From Actinomyces slackii (GTDB lineage: Bacteria > Actinomycetota > Actinomycetes > Actinomycetales > Actinomycetaceae), in the NCBI RefSeq assembly GCF_900637295.1, contig NZ_LR134363.1, forward strand, positions 62,001 through 126,000: a stretch of DNA of 64,000 nt, read 5' to 3'. The stretch's first letter is position 1. Each line of letters starts with the position of its first letter. The notes beneath the pieces were generated by a model that ran no database searches, was not told the DNA's origin, and was given only the letters and a program-made list of their open reading frames with translations. The position numbers were made by a program, and so were the translations under genes. This document shows, in pieces, positions 34,299-42,333 of this stretch.

Positions 34299-35417
34299 TC
34301 AGCAGGTGTGGTCGGCCACGGGCTCGCGCCGGCCGTGGGGGACCGCGCCCCCGGCGGCCTCCTTGAGGTCGGCGCGCAGGTTCTTGGGCAGGGAGAAGGA
34401 GATCTTCTCCGTGGCCGTGCGCACCTGCTCGACCTCGCCGAAGCCGAACTCGGCCAGGCGCTCGACCACCTCGCGCACCAGGATCTCGGGCACCGAGGCG
34501 CCCGAGGTCAGGCCCACCGTGGTCACGCCCTCCAGCCAGGCCGGGTCGATCTCGCTGGCGAAGTCCACGCGGTGGGAGGCCCCGGCCCCCGCGTCGAGGG
34601 CCACCTCCTTGAGGCGCACCGAGTTCGAGGAGTTGCCCGAGCCCACCACGATCATGAGATCCACCTGCGGGGCGATCGCCTTGACCGCCGCCTGCCGGTT
34701 CTGGGTGGCGTAGCAGATGTCGTCCCCCGGGGGGTCGACCAGCTCGGGGAAGCGATCGCGCAGCAGGCGCACCGTCTCCAAGGTCTCGTCCACGCTGAGC
34801 GTGGTCTGGGAGATCCACACGACCTTGCTGGGGTCGCGCACCTGGACCTGGTCCACCTCGTGGGGGCCGTTGACCACCTGGATGTGGTCGGGGGCCTCCC
34901 CCTGAGTGCCCTCGACCTCCTCGTGGCCCGTGTGGCCCACCAGGATGATGTCGTAGTCGTCCTTGGCGAAGCGCACCGCCTGCTTGTGCACCTTGGTCAC
35001 CAGGGGACAGGTCGCGTCGATCGTGTCCAGGTTGCGGGCGGCCGCCTGCTCGTGAACGGCCGGGGAGACCCCGTGGGCGGAGAAGACCACGCGCGCCCCC
35101 TCGGGCACCTCGTCGGTCTCGGCCACGAAGATCGCGCCCCGCCTGGTCAGGGCCTCGACCACGTACTTGTTGTGCACGATCTCCTTGCGCACGTAGATCG
35201 GCGCGCCGTAGTGGGCCAGGGCCTGCTCGACGGCGTCGACCGCCCGGTCCACGCCGGCGCAGTAGCCGCGGGGGGCGGCCAGGAGGATGCGCTTGCCGGT
35301 GGCGCCGGCGGGCCGGTCGCCGGCCTGGGCGGTGGTCGGCCCGGCGGCCTGCGCAGGATTCCGGTCGCTACTCGGGTCGCCGTCCTGCCCGCGTGTCTGC
35401 CCAATCGTCATGGTCAC
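34299..35417 (-). CDS. ispH: 4-hydroxy-3-methylbut-2-enyl diphosphate reductase
   Basis: Last enzyme of the MEP pathway, a [4Fe-4S] protein making IPP and DMAPP. After a variable 38-residue leader the core starts [17 protein letters not shown] with the first cluster Cys. The second and third lie in [12 protein letters not shown] and [11 protein letters not shown]. The catalytic Glu is in the [11 protein letters not shown] region. It is 372 residues from the GTG at 35417, which has CACAGT (35424-35429) 6 nt upstream. The ATG at 35411 is an alternative. It is divergent from xseA across only 61 bp. Confidence 0.94.
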   Translation of the reverse strand: MTMTIGQTRGQDGDPSSDRNPAQAAGPTTAQAGDRPAGATGKRILLAAPRGYCAGVDRAVDAVEQALAHYGAPIYVRKEIVHNKYVVEALTRRGAIFVAETDEVPEGARVVFSAHGVSPAVHEQAAARNLDTIDATCPLVTKVHKQAVRFAKDDYDIILVGHTGHEEVEGTQGEAPDHIQVVNGPHEVDQVQVRDPSKVVWISQTTLSVDETLETVRLLRDRFPELVDPPGDDICYATQNRQAAVKAIAPQVDLMIVVGSGNSSNSVRLKEVALDAGAGASHRVDFASEIDPAWLEGVTTVGLTSGASVPEILVREVVERLAEFGFGEVEQVRTATEKISFSLPKNLRADLKEAAGGAVPHGRREPVADHTC

Positions 35418-35483
35418 GGCCCCACTGTGCCACAGGGCGCGCGCCGGGCGCAGTGGCGGACATGGCACAGTGGTGCACGTGAC
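35413..35483. promoter_or_regulatory. mirror-image promoters of ispH and xseA
   Basis: TGGCACAGTGG occurs at 35463-35473 and, inverted, at 35422-35432. The similarity extends into GTGAC at both start codons. Each copy places CACAGT 6-7 nt before its GTG, so both genes are probably read from leaderless transcripts made by duplicated, oppositely oriented -10 elements. Confidence 0.6.
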
Positions 35484-36927
35484 AGGCCCGATCAGTCCCG
35501 CCGCCCAGCCCCCTGCCCAGTCCTCGGCCCAGCCCGCTGCCCAGTCCGTGGTGCAGCCCCCTGCCCACTCCTCGGCCCAGCCCCCTGCCCAGTCCGCGGT
35601 GCAGCCCCCTGCCGGGGAGCGCCGAGAGCTGGCGCCGCGCGCCAACCTCACCACGGCGGACAACCCCTGGCCCCTGCGTCTGCTGTCGGCCAAGATCGAC
35701 GAGTACGTGGCCCGGATGAGCCAGGTGTGGGTGGAGGGTCAGATCGTCCAGCTCAACCGGCGCCCCGGCGCCGGCATGGCCTTCCTCACCCTGCGGGACG
35801 CCGATGCGGATGTCTCCATGTCCGTGGCCGTCTACGCCCGGGTCCTGGACGCGCTGCAGTCCCGCGGCGGGGCGCCTCTGGCCGAGGGCGCCCGGGTGGT
35901 GGTGCGCGCCAAGCCCACCTTCTGGTCCAAGCGCGGCTCCCTCCAGCTCCAGGCCGACGATATCCGCGCCGTCGGGGTGGGGGACCTGCTGGCCCGCATC
36001 GAGCAGCTGCGCCGCGTCCTGGCCGCCGAGGGCCTGTTCGACGCCGAGCGCAAGCGCCCCCTTCCCTTCCTGCCCCGACGGGTGGGGCTGGTGTGCGGCA
36101 GGCAGGCCAAGGCCATGGACGACGTCGTGGTCAACTCCCGACTGCGCTGGCCGGGCCTGCCCTTCGAGATCCGCGAGGTCGCCGTCCAGGGGGACCGCGC
36201 CGTGAGCGAGGTGACTCGGGCCATCAAGGAGCTCGACGCCCACCCGCAGATCGATGTCATCGTCGTGGCCCGCGGCGGGGGCGCCGTCGAGGACCTCCTG
36301 CCCTTCTCCGACGAGGGCCTGGTGCGCGCCGCGGCCGCCTGCCGCACGCCCCTGGTCTCGGCCATCGGCCACGAGACCGACTGCCCCCTGCTGGACCTTG
36401 TGGCCGACTACCGGGCCTCCACCCCCACCGATGCGGCCCGGCGGATCGTGCCGGACCTGGCCCAGGAGACCGTGGGCCTGGACTCGGCCCGCGAGCGCAT
36501 GCGCTCCCTCATCACCGCGCGCCTCGAGGCCGAGCAGGCCGCCCTGGACCAGCTGCGCGCCCGCCCTGTCATGGCCGACCCCGCCTCGATCGTGCGCGAC
36601 CGCCTGGCCGAGCTGGACTCGGCCCGCCAGCGCATGCGCCGCGCCCTGAGCCATGCCCTGTCCCTGGCCACGGCCGACCTGCGCGCCGAGCGCGCCCGGC
36701 TGACCGCCCTGTCCCCCCAGGGTGTCCTGGACCGCGGCTACGCGATCCTGCGCCTGCCCGGCGGGAAGATCGTCACCAGCGCCGAGGACATCAAGAAGGG
36801 CGATCTCATCGAGGGCGTGCTGGCCTCGGGGCGCATGGTCGCCCAGGTGGTGGGCGCCACCAAGCCGGCGCCGCCTCCCGCTGAGCATTCGCCGCATTCG
36901 CCGCATTCGCCGCATTCGCCGAGGTAG
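35479..36927 (+). CDS. xseA: exodeoxyribonuclease VII large subunit
   Basis: Catalytic subunit of ExoVII, which degrades single-stranded DNA from both ends. 482 residues. An unusual Pro/Ala/Gln/Ser tail of 24-bp repeats (residues about 10-45) precedes the OB domain ([25 protein letters not shown]). The catalytic core has [32 protein letters not shown] and [29 protein letters not shown] coiled coil and the LDRGYAIL end follow. The C-terminus is four HSP units and its stop lies inside a 73-nt palindrome. Its partner xseB is 2.7 kb away instead of adjacent. Confidence 0.95.
   Translation: MTGPISPAAQPPAQSSAQPAAQSVVQPPAHSSAQPPAQSAVQPPAGERRELAPRANLTTADNPWPLRLLSAKIDEYVARMSQVWVEGQIVQLNRRPGAGMAFLTLRDADADVSMSVAVYARVLDALQSRGGAPLAEGARVVVRAKPTFWSKRGSLQLQADDIRAVGVGDLLARIEQLRRVLAAEGLFDAERKRPLPFLPRRVGLVCGRQAKAMDDVVVNSRLRWPGLPFEIREVAVQGDRAVSEVTRAIKELDAHPQIDVIVVARGGGAVEDLLPFSDEGLVRAAAACRTPLVSAIGHETDCPLLDLVADYRASTPTDAARRIVPDLAQETVGLDSARERMRSLITARLEAEQAALDQLRARPVMADPASIVRDRLAELDSARQRMRRALSHALSLATADLRAERARLTALSPQGVLDRGYAILRLPGGKIVTSAEDIKKGDLIEGVLASGRMVAQVVGATKPAPPPAEHSPHSPHSPHSPR
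35506..35601 (+). repeat. four 24-bp repeats in the 5' end of xseA
   Basis: Units at 35506, 35530, 35554 and 35578 encode [12 protein letters not shown] octapeptides before the OB domain. Not part of the conserved ExoVII fold. Confidence 0.8.
36886..36921 (+). repeat. four 9-bp repeats at the 3' end of xseA
   Basis: CATTCGCCG repeated four times encodes [12 protein letters not shown] and runs into the 73-nt palindrome that starts at 36917. The same GCATTCGCCG string occurs in that palindrome's loop. Confidence 0.85.
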
Positions 36928-36989
36928 ACATTTTCCGCCCAGGTAGACGCATTCGCCGTCTATCTCGGCGGGAAATGTCTATCTCGGCG
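36917..36989. repeat. 73-nt palindromic element, copy 3 (inverted)
   Basis: The arms match the other copies, but the asymmetric loop reads in the opposite sense, so this copy is inverted relative to 1, 2 and 4. It contains the last codons and stop of xseA and overlaps the last codons of the HxlR gene. It is well placed as a bidirectional terminator. Confidence 0.88.
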
Positions 36990-37404
36990 CGAGTGAGGGC
37001 GGGCCGCTCGCGGCGCCCAGATGCGACGCCCGCAGCTCCTCGATCCTCTGGTCGAGGTCCCCCAGGGCCGCCTCGCGGTCCTCGGTGCTGGGGTCGATGC
37101 GGCGCCCCAGGCGGCCGAGCTCGATGAGCAGCGGGATGGTGGCCAGGCCGAGCTCAGTCAGGGAGTAGCGCCCTTGCTTTCCGCGGGTGACCTCCGTCTT
37201 GGTCAGGAAGCCCGCCGCCGTGAGGTCGGTCAGACGGCGCGACAGGACGGGGGCGCTGATGCCCTCGTCGCTGCCGGTGAGCAGTTCGCGGAAGGAGCGG
37301 CGGTCATGCAGGGCGATGTCGCGCAGGATGAGCAGACTCCACTGGTCCCCCATCATCTCCAGGGTCCTATTGATCGGACATGCCGACCGCGGCGTGGTGA
37401 TCAT
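36979..37404 (-). CDS. HxlR-family winged-helix regulator
   Basis: A 141-residue DNA-binding protein. The HxlR pattern is clear: CPINRTLEMMGDQWSLLILRDIALHDRRSFRELL, then ISAPVLSRRLTDLTAAGFL and the wing TRGKQGRYSLTELG. Cys at about residue 9 (ACPI) may sense redox or electrophiles, as in some relatives (inference). The frame opens at 37473, but earlier starts would lie inside a 58-bp dyad. The ATG at 37404 has GGGAG upstream and leaves the dyad as an operator. It most likely controls the divergent reductase-hydrolase gene. Confidence 0.9.
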   Translation of the reverse strand: MITTPRSACPINRTLEMMGDQWSLLILRDIALHDRRSFRELLTGSDEGISAPVLSRRLTDLTAAGFLTKTEVTRGKQGRYSLTELGLATIPLLIELGRLGRRIDPSTEDREAALGDLDQRIEELRASHLGAASGPPSLAPR

Positions 37405-37419
37405 CCTCACTCCCAACAG

Positions 37420-37477
37420 GTAGTTGCACTTCATTACCAGTAACTGTAGCGTAGCACTGGTAACATATTGCAACTAC
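37420..37477. promoter_or_regulatory. 58-bp interrupted dyad, probable HxlR operator
   Basis: Two perfect inverted pairs share one axis (37448.5): GTAGTTGCA/TGCAACTAC (37420-37428, 37469-37477) and TTACCAGT/ACTGGTAA (37434-37441, 37456-37463). They lie between the divergent HxlR and reductase-hydrolase genes in AT-rich DNA. Confidence 0.75.
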
Positions 37478-37510
37478 TTGCGAGCGATGCTCGCGTGAGG
37501 TGAACACAGC

Positions 37511-39442
37511 ATGCAGGCATTCGTCCTGGAGAAGTACGGCGCCCCCTTCAAGGAGGTGCTGATGCCGCGCCCCAAGCCCGGACCCGGCCAGGTGCTGGTG
37601 CGCGTGGCCGCCGCCGGCGTCAACCACGCCGATGAGCGCAGCCGTGCCGGCGAGTTCAAGGCGCTCTTCCGCCCTCGCCTGCCGGTCGTTGCCGGAGGGG
37701 AGCTCTCCGGCGAGGTCGTGGCCCTGGGCAGGGGCGTCTCGGGCTTCAGTGCGGGCCAGCCGGTGATCGCCTACACCGGAGCGATTCGGATGGGAGCCTG
37801 GGCCGAGTACGTCGTCGTCGACCAGGACGCCCTCGCACCCGCGCCCACGACCGTCCCGCTCGTCGATGCGGCCGCCCTTCCGGTGGTCGGACTCACCGCG
37901 TGGCAGGCGCTGGTGACGCTGGGGCGGATCACGGCGGGCAAGAGGGTGCTCATCCACGGAGGCACAGGGGGCGTGGGATCGGTCGCGATCCAGCTCGCCA
38001 AGCACTTGGGCGCGGAGGTCGCCACCACGGTCTCGGCCTCCAACGCCGACTTCGCCCGCAGCCTCGGGGCTGATGAGGTCATCGACTACCGCGGCGAGGA
38101 CTTCGTCTCGCGGCTGGCGGGCAGCCCTGTGGATCTGGTGCTCGACACCCAGGGCGGCGACACGACGATGCGCTCGCTCGAGGTCCTTCGCCCCGGCGGA
38201 CTGGTCGTTGGCATCGCCGCAACGCCCGACCCGGCGATGGCCGACCAGGCCGGTGCGCCCCTGCCGATCAAACTGGCCCTGGCCGCCATGAGCGCCAGGC
38301 TCCGACGCCGCGCCGCCAGGCTCGGGGTCCGTTACCGCTTCCTGTTCATCGAGCCCGATGGCGCGGCGCTGACGACGCTGGCCGGCCTGGTCGACGAGGG
38401 CGTGCTCAAGCCCGTCGTCGACCGTGTGCTGCCCTTCGCCCAGACGCGCCAGGCTCTCCAGCAGGTGCTCGCCGGAGGAGCCCGCGGCAAAGTACTGGTC
38501 TCCACCAGGCCCGACGCCGTGACCACGGAGGCCGCGCATGCCGCCGCCGATGCCCCCAGCTCCCGGCCAGGGCAGGCAGGAGACAACGCCGGCGAGCAGC
38601 GCCCCACCACCTGGTCCGAGACTCCCAACAGTCGGCTCGCCGTCGGCGGGGAGCATCTGGTCTACCGGGACCTGGGACCATTGGGAGGCACTCCCGTCAT
38701 CCTGCTCACGCATCTGGGAGCCCCCCTTGATGAGTGGGACCCGGCGGTGGTCAATGCCTTGGCCGCCAACCACCGCGTCGTGGCCCTGGAGTTGACCGGC
38801 ATGGGCAGCTCCACCGGCACCGTCCCGGGGACGATCCAGGAGATGGCCGGCACCGCGCGGGCCATGATCGCCAGCCTTGGATTCGAGCAGGTCGACCTGC
38901 TCGGCTTCTCCCTGGGCGGCTTCATCGCCCAGCAGATCGCTCTGGACGACCCTGCCCTGGTGCGCCGCCTGGTGCTGGCCGGCACCGGCCCCGCGGGCGG
39001 GCGCGGCATCGACCGTGTCACCGGAGGCGCGTACGTCTACTGGGACATGCTGCGCGGCGCCCTGCACCGCACCGACGCCAAGGAGTTCCTCTTCTTCCCC
39101 CGCACCCCTGCTGGCAGGGCCGCGGCCAAGGACTACCTCGCTCGCATCAAGGAGCGCGTGATGGCCCGCAACCGGCCGACGACGCTGGGCCGCCTCAACC
39201 GGCAGCTCGCCGCCGTGCGGCGGTGGGGCTCTCAGGAGCCGCAGGACCTGTCGAGGATCACGGCGCCGACCCTCATCGCCAACGGCGACCACGACCGCAT
39301 GATCCCCTCCGGGCTCTCCGAGGACATGCACCGCCGCATCCCGGGCAGCACGCTGGTGATCTACCCCGACTCCGGCCATGGGGCCGTGTTCCAGCACCAC
39401 GAGGACTTCACCCGGATCCTGCTGGACCACCTCGAGGCCTGA
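37511..39442 (+). CDS. fusion of NAD(P)-dependent MDR oxidoreductase and alpha/beta hydrolase
   Basis: A 643-residue two-domain enzyme. Residues 1-332 are a zinc-free medium-chain reductase of the quinone-oxidoreductase type: GVNHADERSR, the NAD(P) loop HGGTGGVGSVAIQLAK (149-164) and the GADEVIDY strand are present. A 40-residue Ala/Pro linker follows. Residues 372-643 are an alpha/beta hydrolase with nucleophile S467 (GFSLGGF), D595 (NGDHDRMIP) and H623 (DSGHGAVF). Both active sites look intact. The pair could reduce and then hydrolyse one reactive compound. It is divergent from the HxlR gene and probably induced by its ligand. Confidence 0.9.
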   Translation: MQAFVLEKYGAPFKEVLMPRPKPGPGQVLVRVAAAGVNHADERSRAGEFKALFRPRLPVVAGGELSGEVVALGRGVSGFSAGQPVIAYTGAIRMGAWAEYVVVDQDALAPAPTTVPLVDAAALPVVGLTAWQALVTLGRITAGKRVLIHGGTGGVGSVAIQLAKHLGAEVATTVSASNADFARSLGADEVIDYRGEDFVSRLAGSPVDLVLDTQGGDTTMRSLEVLRPGGLVVGIAATPDPAMADQAGAPLPIKLALAAMSARLRRRAARLGVRYRFLFIEPDGAALTTLAGLVDEGVLKPVVDRVLPFAQTRQALQQVLAGGARGKVLVSTRPDAVTTEAAHAAADAPSSRPGQAGDNAGEQRPTTWSETPNSRLAVGGEHLVYRDLGPLGGTPVILLTHLGAPLDEWDPAVVNALAANHRVVALELTGMGSSTGTVPGTIQEMAGTARAMIASLGFEQVDLLGFSLGGFIAQQIALDDPALVRRLVLAGTGPAGGRGIDRVTGGAYVYWDMLRGALHRTDAKEFLFFPRTPAGRAAAKDYLARIKERVMARNRPTTLGRLNRQLAAVRRWGSQEPQDLSRITAPTLIANGDHDRMIPSGLSEDMHRRIPGSTLVIYPDSGHGAVFQHHEDFTRILLDHLEA

Positions 39443-39467
39443 GGGGCGGTTCTCCGCCCCGCCCTTT

Positions 39468-39540
39468 CGCCGAGGTAGACATTTTCCGCCGAGATCGACG
39501 GAGAATGCGTCTACCTCGGCGGAAAATGTCTACCTCGGCG
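39468..39540. repeat. 73-nt palindromic element, copy 4
   Basis: Same orientation as copies 1 and 2. Starts 26 bp after the reductase-hydrolase stop. With copy 3 it brackets the HxlR/reductase-hydrolase pair between xseA and xseB. Confidence 0.9.
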
Positions 39541-39647
39541 CGAGTGCGGGCGGGCGCGGGTGAGGGCAGGCACGGGTGTGCACGGGCAGCGGGCCGCAAC
39601 CTGGGCGCGCCGGCCCGGGCACGGGTGGGGCATGCGAGAATCGGGGC

Positions 39648-39920
39648 GTGAGTCTCGATCCTTCCGCCGCGTCCGCCTCCTCTCCCGACTCCGATCTGCC
39701 CGACGTCGAGTCCCTGACCTATGAGCAGGCGCGCGAGGAGCTGGTCGGCGTCGTCCAGCGCCTCGAGGCCGGCTCGGCGCCCCTGGAGGACTCCCTGGCC
39801 CTGTGGGAGCGGGGCGAGGCCCTGGCCGCGCGCTGCCAGGTCTGGCTCGATGACGCCCGCGCCCGCCTGGCCGCCGTCGCCGAGCAGGAAGGACAGGACG
39901 GGCAGGACACTCAGGGCTAG
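39648..39920 (+). CDS. xseB: exodeoxyribonuclease VII small subunit
   Basis: The 90-residue XseB forms the helical stalk of ExoVII. The signature is [20 protein letters not shown] then [18 protein letters not shown]. The GTG start has GAGAAT (39636-39641) 6 nt upstream and no Shine-Dalgarno. Having its own promoter fits its separation from xseA by the 2.5-kb HxlR cassette. Confidence 0.94.
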   Translation: MSLDPSAASASSPDSDLPDVESLTYEQAREELVGVVQRLEAGSAPLEDSLALWERGEALAARCQVWLDDARARLAAVAEQEGQDGQDTQG

Positions 39921-40061
39921 CGAGACAGGCCCCGTCATTGCGCCCCGCGGGACGGGCGCCCTCGCTAGGCTGACCCCATGAGAGCGCCTCGAGGCCCTGG
40001 CCAGCCGACCGAGGCCTACCCAACTCGGCCGCACCGCCCGCTGTCCCAAAGGAGCACACCC

Positions 40062-41006
40062 ATGAGCGCACCCGGCCGCCCCGGAACCGCCCTCGTCATC
40101 GGCGAGGCACTGGTCGACGTCGTCATCCACCCCGGCGCCGAGCCGGTCGACATCCCCGGGGGATCCCCCGCGAATGTGGCTCTGGGTCTGGCCCGCCTGG
40201 GCCGGGACGCCGAGCTCGACTGCTGGATCGCCACCGATCCCCGAGGCCGGGCGATCCGCTCCCACCTGGAGGCATCCGGTGTGCGCCTGACCCCCGGGGC
40301 CGACGCCGCCGAGCGCACCTCCACCGCCCAGGCCACCATCGGCGCGGACCGCGCCGCCACCTACGTCTTCGACCTGGACTGGAACCCGCCCTACCCCCAC
40401 CGCCCCGAGGGCGCCGAGGCGCCCCTGCTGGTGCACACCGGATCGATTGCGGCGATCCTGGAGCCGGGGCGGGCCACCGTCGAGCAGGTGCTGCGCGATC
40501 ACCGCGAGACCTCCACGATCTGCTACGACCCCAATGCCCGCCCCCAGCTCATGGGCTCCCCCGAGCAGGCTCGCGAGATCGTCGAGGGGCTCATCGCCCT
40601 GACCGACCTGGTCAAGTGCTCCGATGAGGACATCACCTGGCTCTACGGCGCCGACGCCGACCTGGAGTCCGTCCTGAGGGACTGGCTGGGCCTGGGGGCC
40701 GCCGTGGTCGTGGTGACCCGGGGCAAGAAGGGCGCCCTGGCCCTGACCAGCTCTGGCCTCAGGCTTGAGGTCCCGGCCGATCCGGATGTCGTCGTGGCGG
40801 ACACGGTCGGCGCCGGGGACTCCTTCATGGGCGGTCTGGAGGACGCGCTGTGGAGCGAGGACCTCGTGGGGGCGGACCGCCGGGAGGCCCTGCACGCCCT
40901 CGACGCCGCCGCGCTGGAGCGGATCGTGCGCCACGCCGCCGCCATCGCCGACATCACCGTCTCGCGCGCCGGCGCCAACCCGCCCACTCGCGACGAGCTG
41001 CCCTGA
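40062..41006 (+). CDS. PfkB-family carbohydrate kinase (fructokinase-like)
   Basis: A 314-residue sugar kinase. The first PfkB signature region is IPGGSPANVALGLARLGRDAE. The C-terminal signature is DTVGAGDSFMGGL, with the catalytic Asp. Overall it is closest to ribokinase/fructokinase types, but the sugar cannot be told. AAAGGAG before 40062 supports this ATG. TAGGCT (39966-39971) lies 6 nt before another in-frame ATG at 39978, so a leaderless form with 28 extra residues may also be made. Confidence 0.92.
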   Translation: MSAPGRPGTALVIGEALVDVVIHPGAEPVDIPGGSPANVALGLARLGRDAELDCWIATDPRGRAIRSHLEASGVRLTPGADAAERTSTAQATIGADRAATYVFDLDWNPPYPHRPEGAEAPLLVHTGSIAAILEPGRATVEQVLRDHRETSTICYDPNARPQLMGSPEQAREIVEGLIALTDLVKCSDEDITWLYGADADLESVLRDWLGLGAAVVVVTRGKKGALALTSSGLRLEVPADPDVVVADTVGAGDSFMGGLEDALWSEDLVGADRREALHALDAAALERIVRHAAAIADITVSRAGANPPTRDELP

Positions 41007-41132
41007 TCTGATCACCGGCCCGCCCCGGCCGCGGTGCGCGGGCCTGACTCGTGGGCCGGGCCCGTGGTCGGGGCTGCGCTCCGAGCGAGGAGCCCGGGCG
41101 GCCCTGCCCCTGGGCCCCGCTCAGGCGACGTA

Positions 41133-42116
41133 TCAGGCGAAGAAGACCTCGTCGACCTGGAGGATCTCGAAGGTCTGGGTGGCGCGCACGCCGATGCCGT
41201 GGCGCATCATGAGTCCGGCCAGGCCCTCGCCGTCGATGAGCACGGTGCGGATGGCGGAGCGCTCGGCATAGGCCCAGGCGTCGGCGGTCAGCTCCCCGGT
41301 GGTGATGAACAGTCCCTGGACCAGGCCTCGGCGCTGGGCCTCGCGGACGAAGGCCTGGATGACGGGCCGCCCGGTGGGCAGGCCCGTGGGCGCCAGGCGC
41401 TTGGCCTGGACGTAGATGCGCGACAGTCCCAGGGAGTCATCCTCCAGGACCGCCTCGATGCCGCCGTCGGCCGTGGCGTGAGCCCGGGCCTCGTGCCCCT
41501 GGACGCCGTAGCCCATGGCCTCCAGGAGGGTCAGGATGGTGTGCCCGTAGCAGTCCGGGTCCTGGGCGTGGATGCGCTGGAGGAGCTCGGCGGTCACCGA
41601 CTGGCGCAGGCGCTCGATGCCGTCGGCGATCTGATGGATGGGGTTGGCGACCTCGGCGCTGATGGTGCGCTTGATCGGGACCACGTTGGTGGCGTGGCGG
41701 CCGGCCATGCGGCGGCGGGCGACGGCGTACTCGGCGAGCCCGGCCACATCTTCCTGGGTCAGGCCCTCGGGGTACTCGTCGAGGATCTGGCGGCCCAGGT
41801 CGGTGATGCGGAACTGGCCTCGCGCGGGCCGCTCAATGGCGTCGATGCGCACCAGGTGGGACAGGGCCAGGGCGGCGCGGCTGTCACTGGGGCGGCGACC
41901 GCCCGGCAGCGCCTCGCGCTCGAGATCGGGGACGGTGGGGTCCTGCCCCAGCACGATCCTCTCCAGGACGCGGAACTGCTGGACCCGGCCGTCGTCGAGG
42001 ATGCGCAGCAGGGGGACCAGGAGCTGCTCCCAGCTCAGGGAGGGCCGCATCCGCGGCTCGCGAGCCTGGGGAATGGCGCGCGTGTCATCGGGGGCGGGGT
42101 GCTCTGCGATGACCAT
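41133..42116 (-). CDS. Mrr-family restriction endonuclease (paralogue 1, active-site intact)
   Basis: A type IV-like nuclease of 327 residues. The N-terminal winged helix of the Mrr_N type (about 25-115, SWEQLLVPLLRILDDG) is followed by a linker and the Mrr catalytic domain from about 175. Its PD-(D/E)xK site reads D217-GGIE221 and Q237-A-K239 (IYVQAKR). GRPVIQAFV, GLFITTGELT and LIDGEGLAGLMMRHGIGV are typical Mrr blocks. Mrr proteins cut methylated or stress-altered DNA. TAGACT (42123-42128) 6 nt before the ATG suggests leaderless initiation. It sits downstream of a second Mrr protein on the same strand. Confidence 0.92.
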   Translation of the reverse strand: MVIAEHPAPDDTRAIPQAREPRMRPSLSWEQLLVPLLRILDDGRVQQFRVLERIVLGQDPTVPDLEREALPGGRRPSDSRAALALSHLVRIDAIERPARGQFRITDLGRQILDEYPEGLTQEDVAGLAEYAVARRRMAGRHATNVVPIKRTISAEVANPIHQIADGIERLRQSVTAELLQRIHAQDPDCYGHTILTLLEAMGYGVQGHEARAHATADGGIEAVLEDDSLGLSRIYVQAKRLAPTGLPTGRPVIQAFVREAQRRGLVQGLFITTGELTADAWAYAERSAIRTVLIDGEGLAGLMMRHGIGVRATQTFEILQVDEVFFA

Positions 42117-42275
42117 GAGCCCAGTCTATGGGGCGGCGACTGTGGCGCGGCAAGTCTCAAGATGGCAACCTTTCGCGCCCATCCCGCCCCCCCTGGCGGG
42201 ACCGGATCGCGACGGGTCCCACTGGGTCCCACTGGGTCCCGCACCGCGCCGGCGACCGGCGCGGGAGCCTGCGGC

Positions 42276-42326
42276 GTCGGCAGTGTCGGCAAAGTCGCCA
42301 GTGTCGCCAGTGTCGCCAGAGTCGGC
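42276..42326. repeat. short tandem repeat of a 9-bp unit (GTCGCCAGT type)
   Basis: About five degenerate 9-bp units directly 3' of the second Mrr gene. A 10-bp direct repeat (GTCCCACTGG) lies near 42216-42240. No gene in 42117-42333. Confidence 0.6.
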
Positions 42327-42333
42327 GGGGCGA

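Noticed and set aside
33924..36884. 986-codon open frame on the plus strand
   Set aside because: It spans antisense lysP and ispH and an alternative frame of xseA. No recognisable domain.
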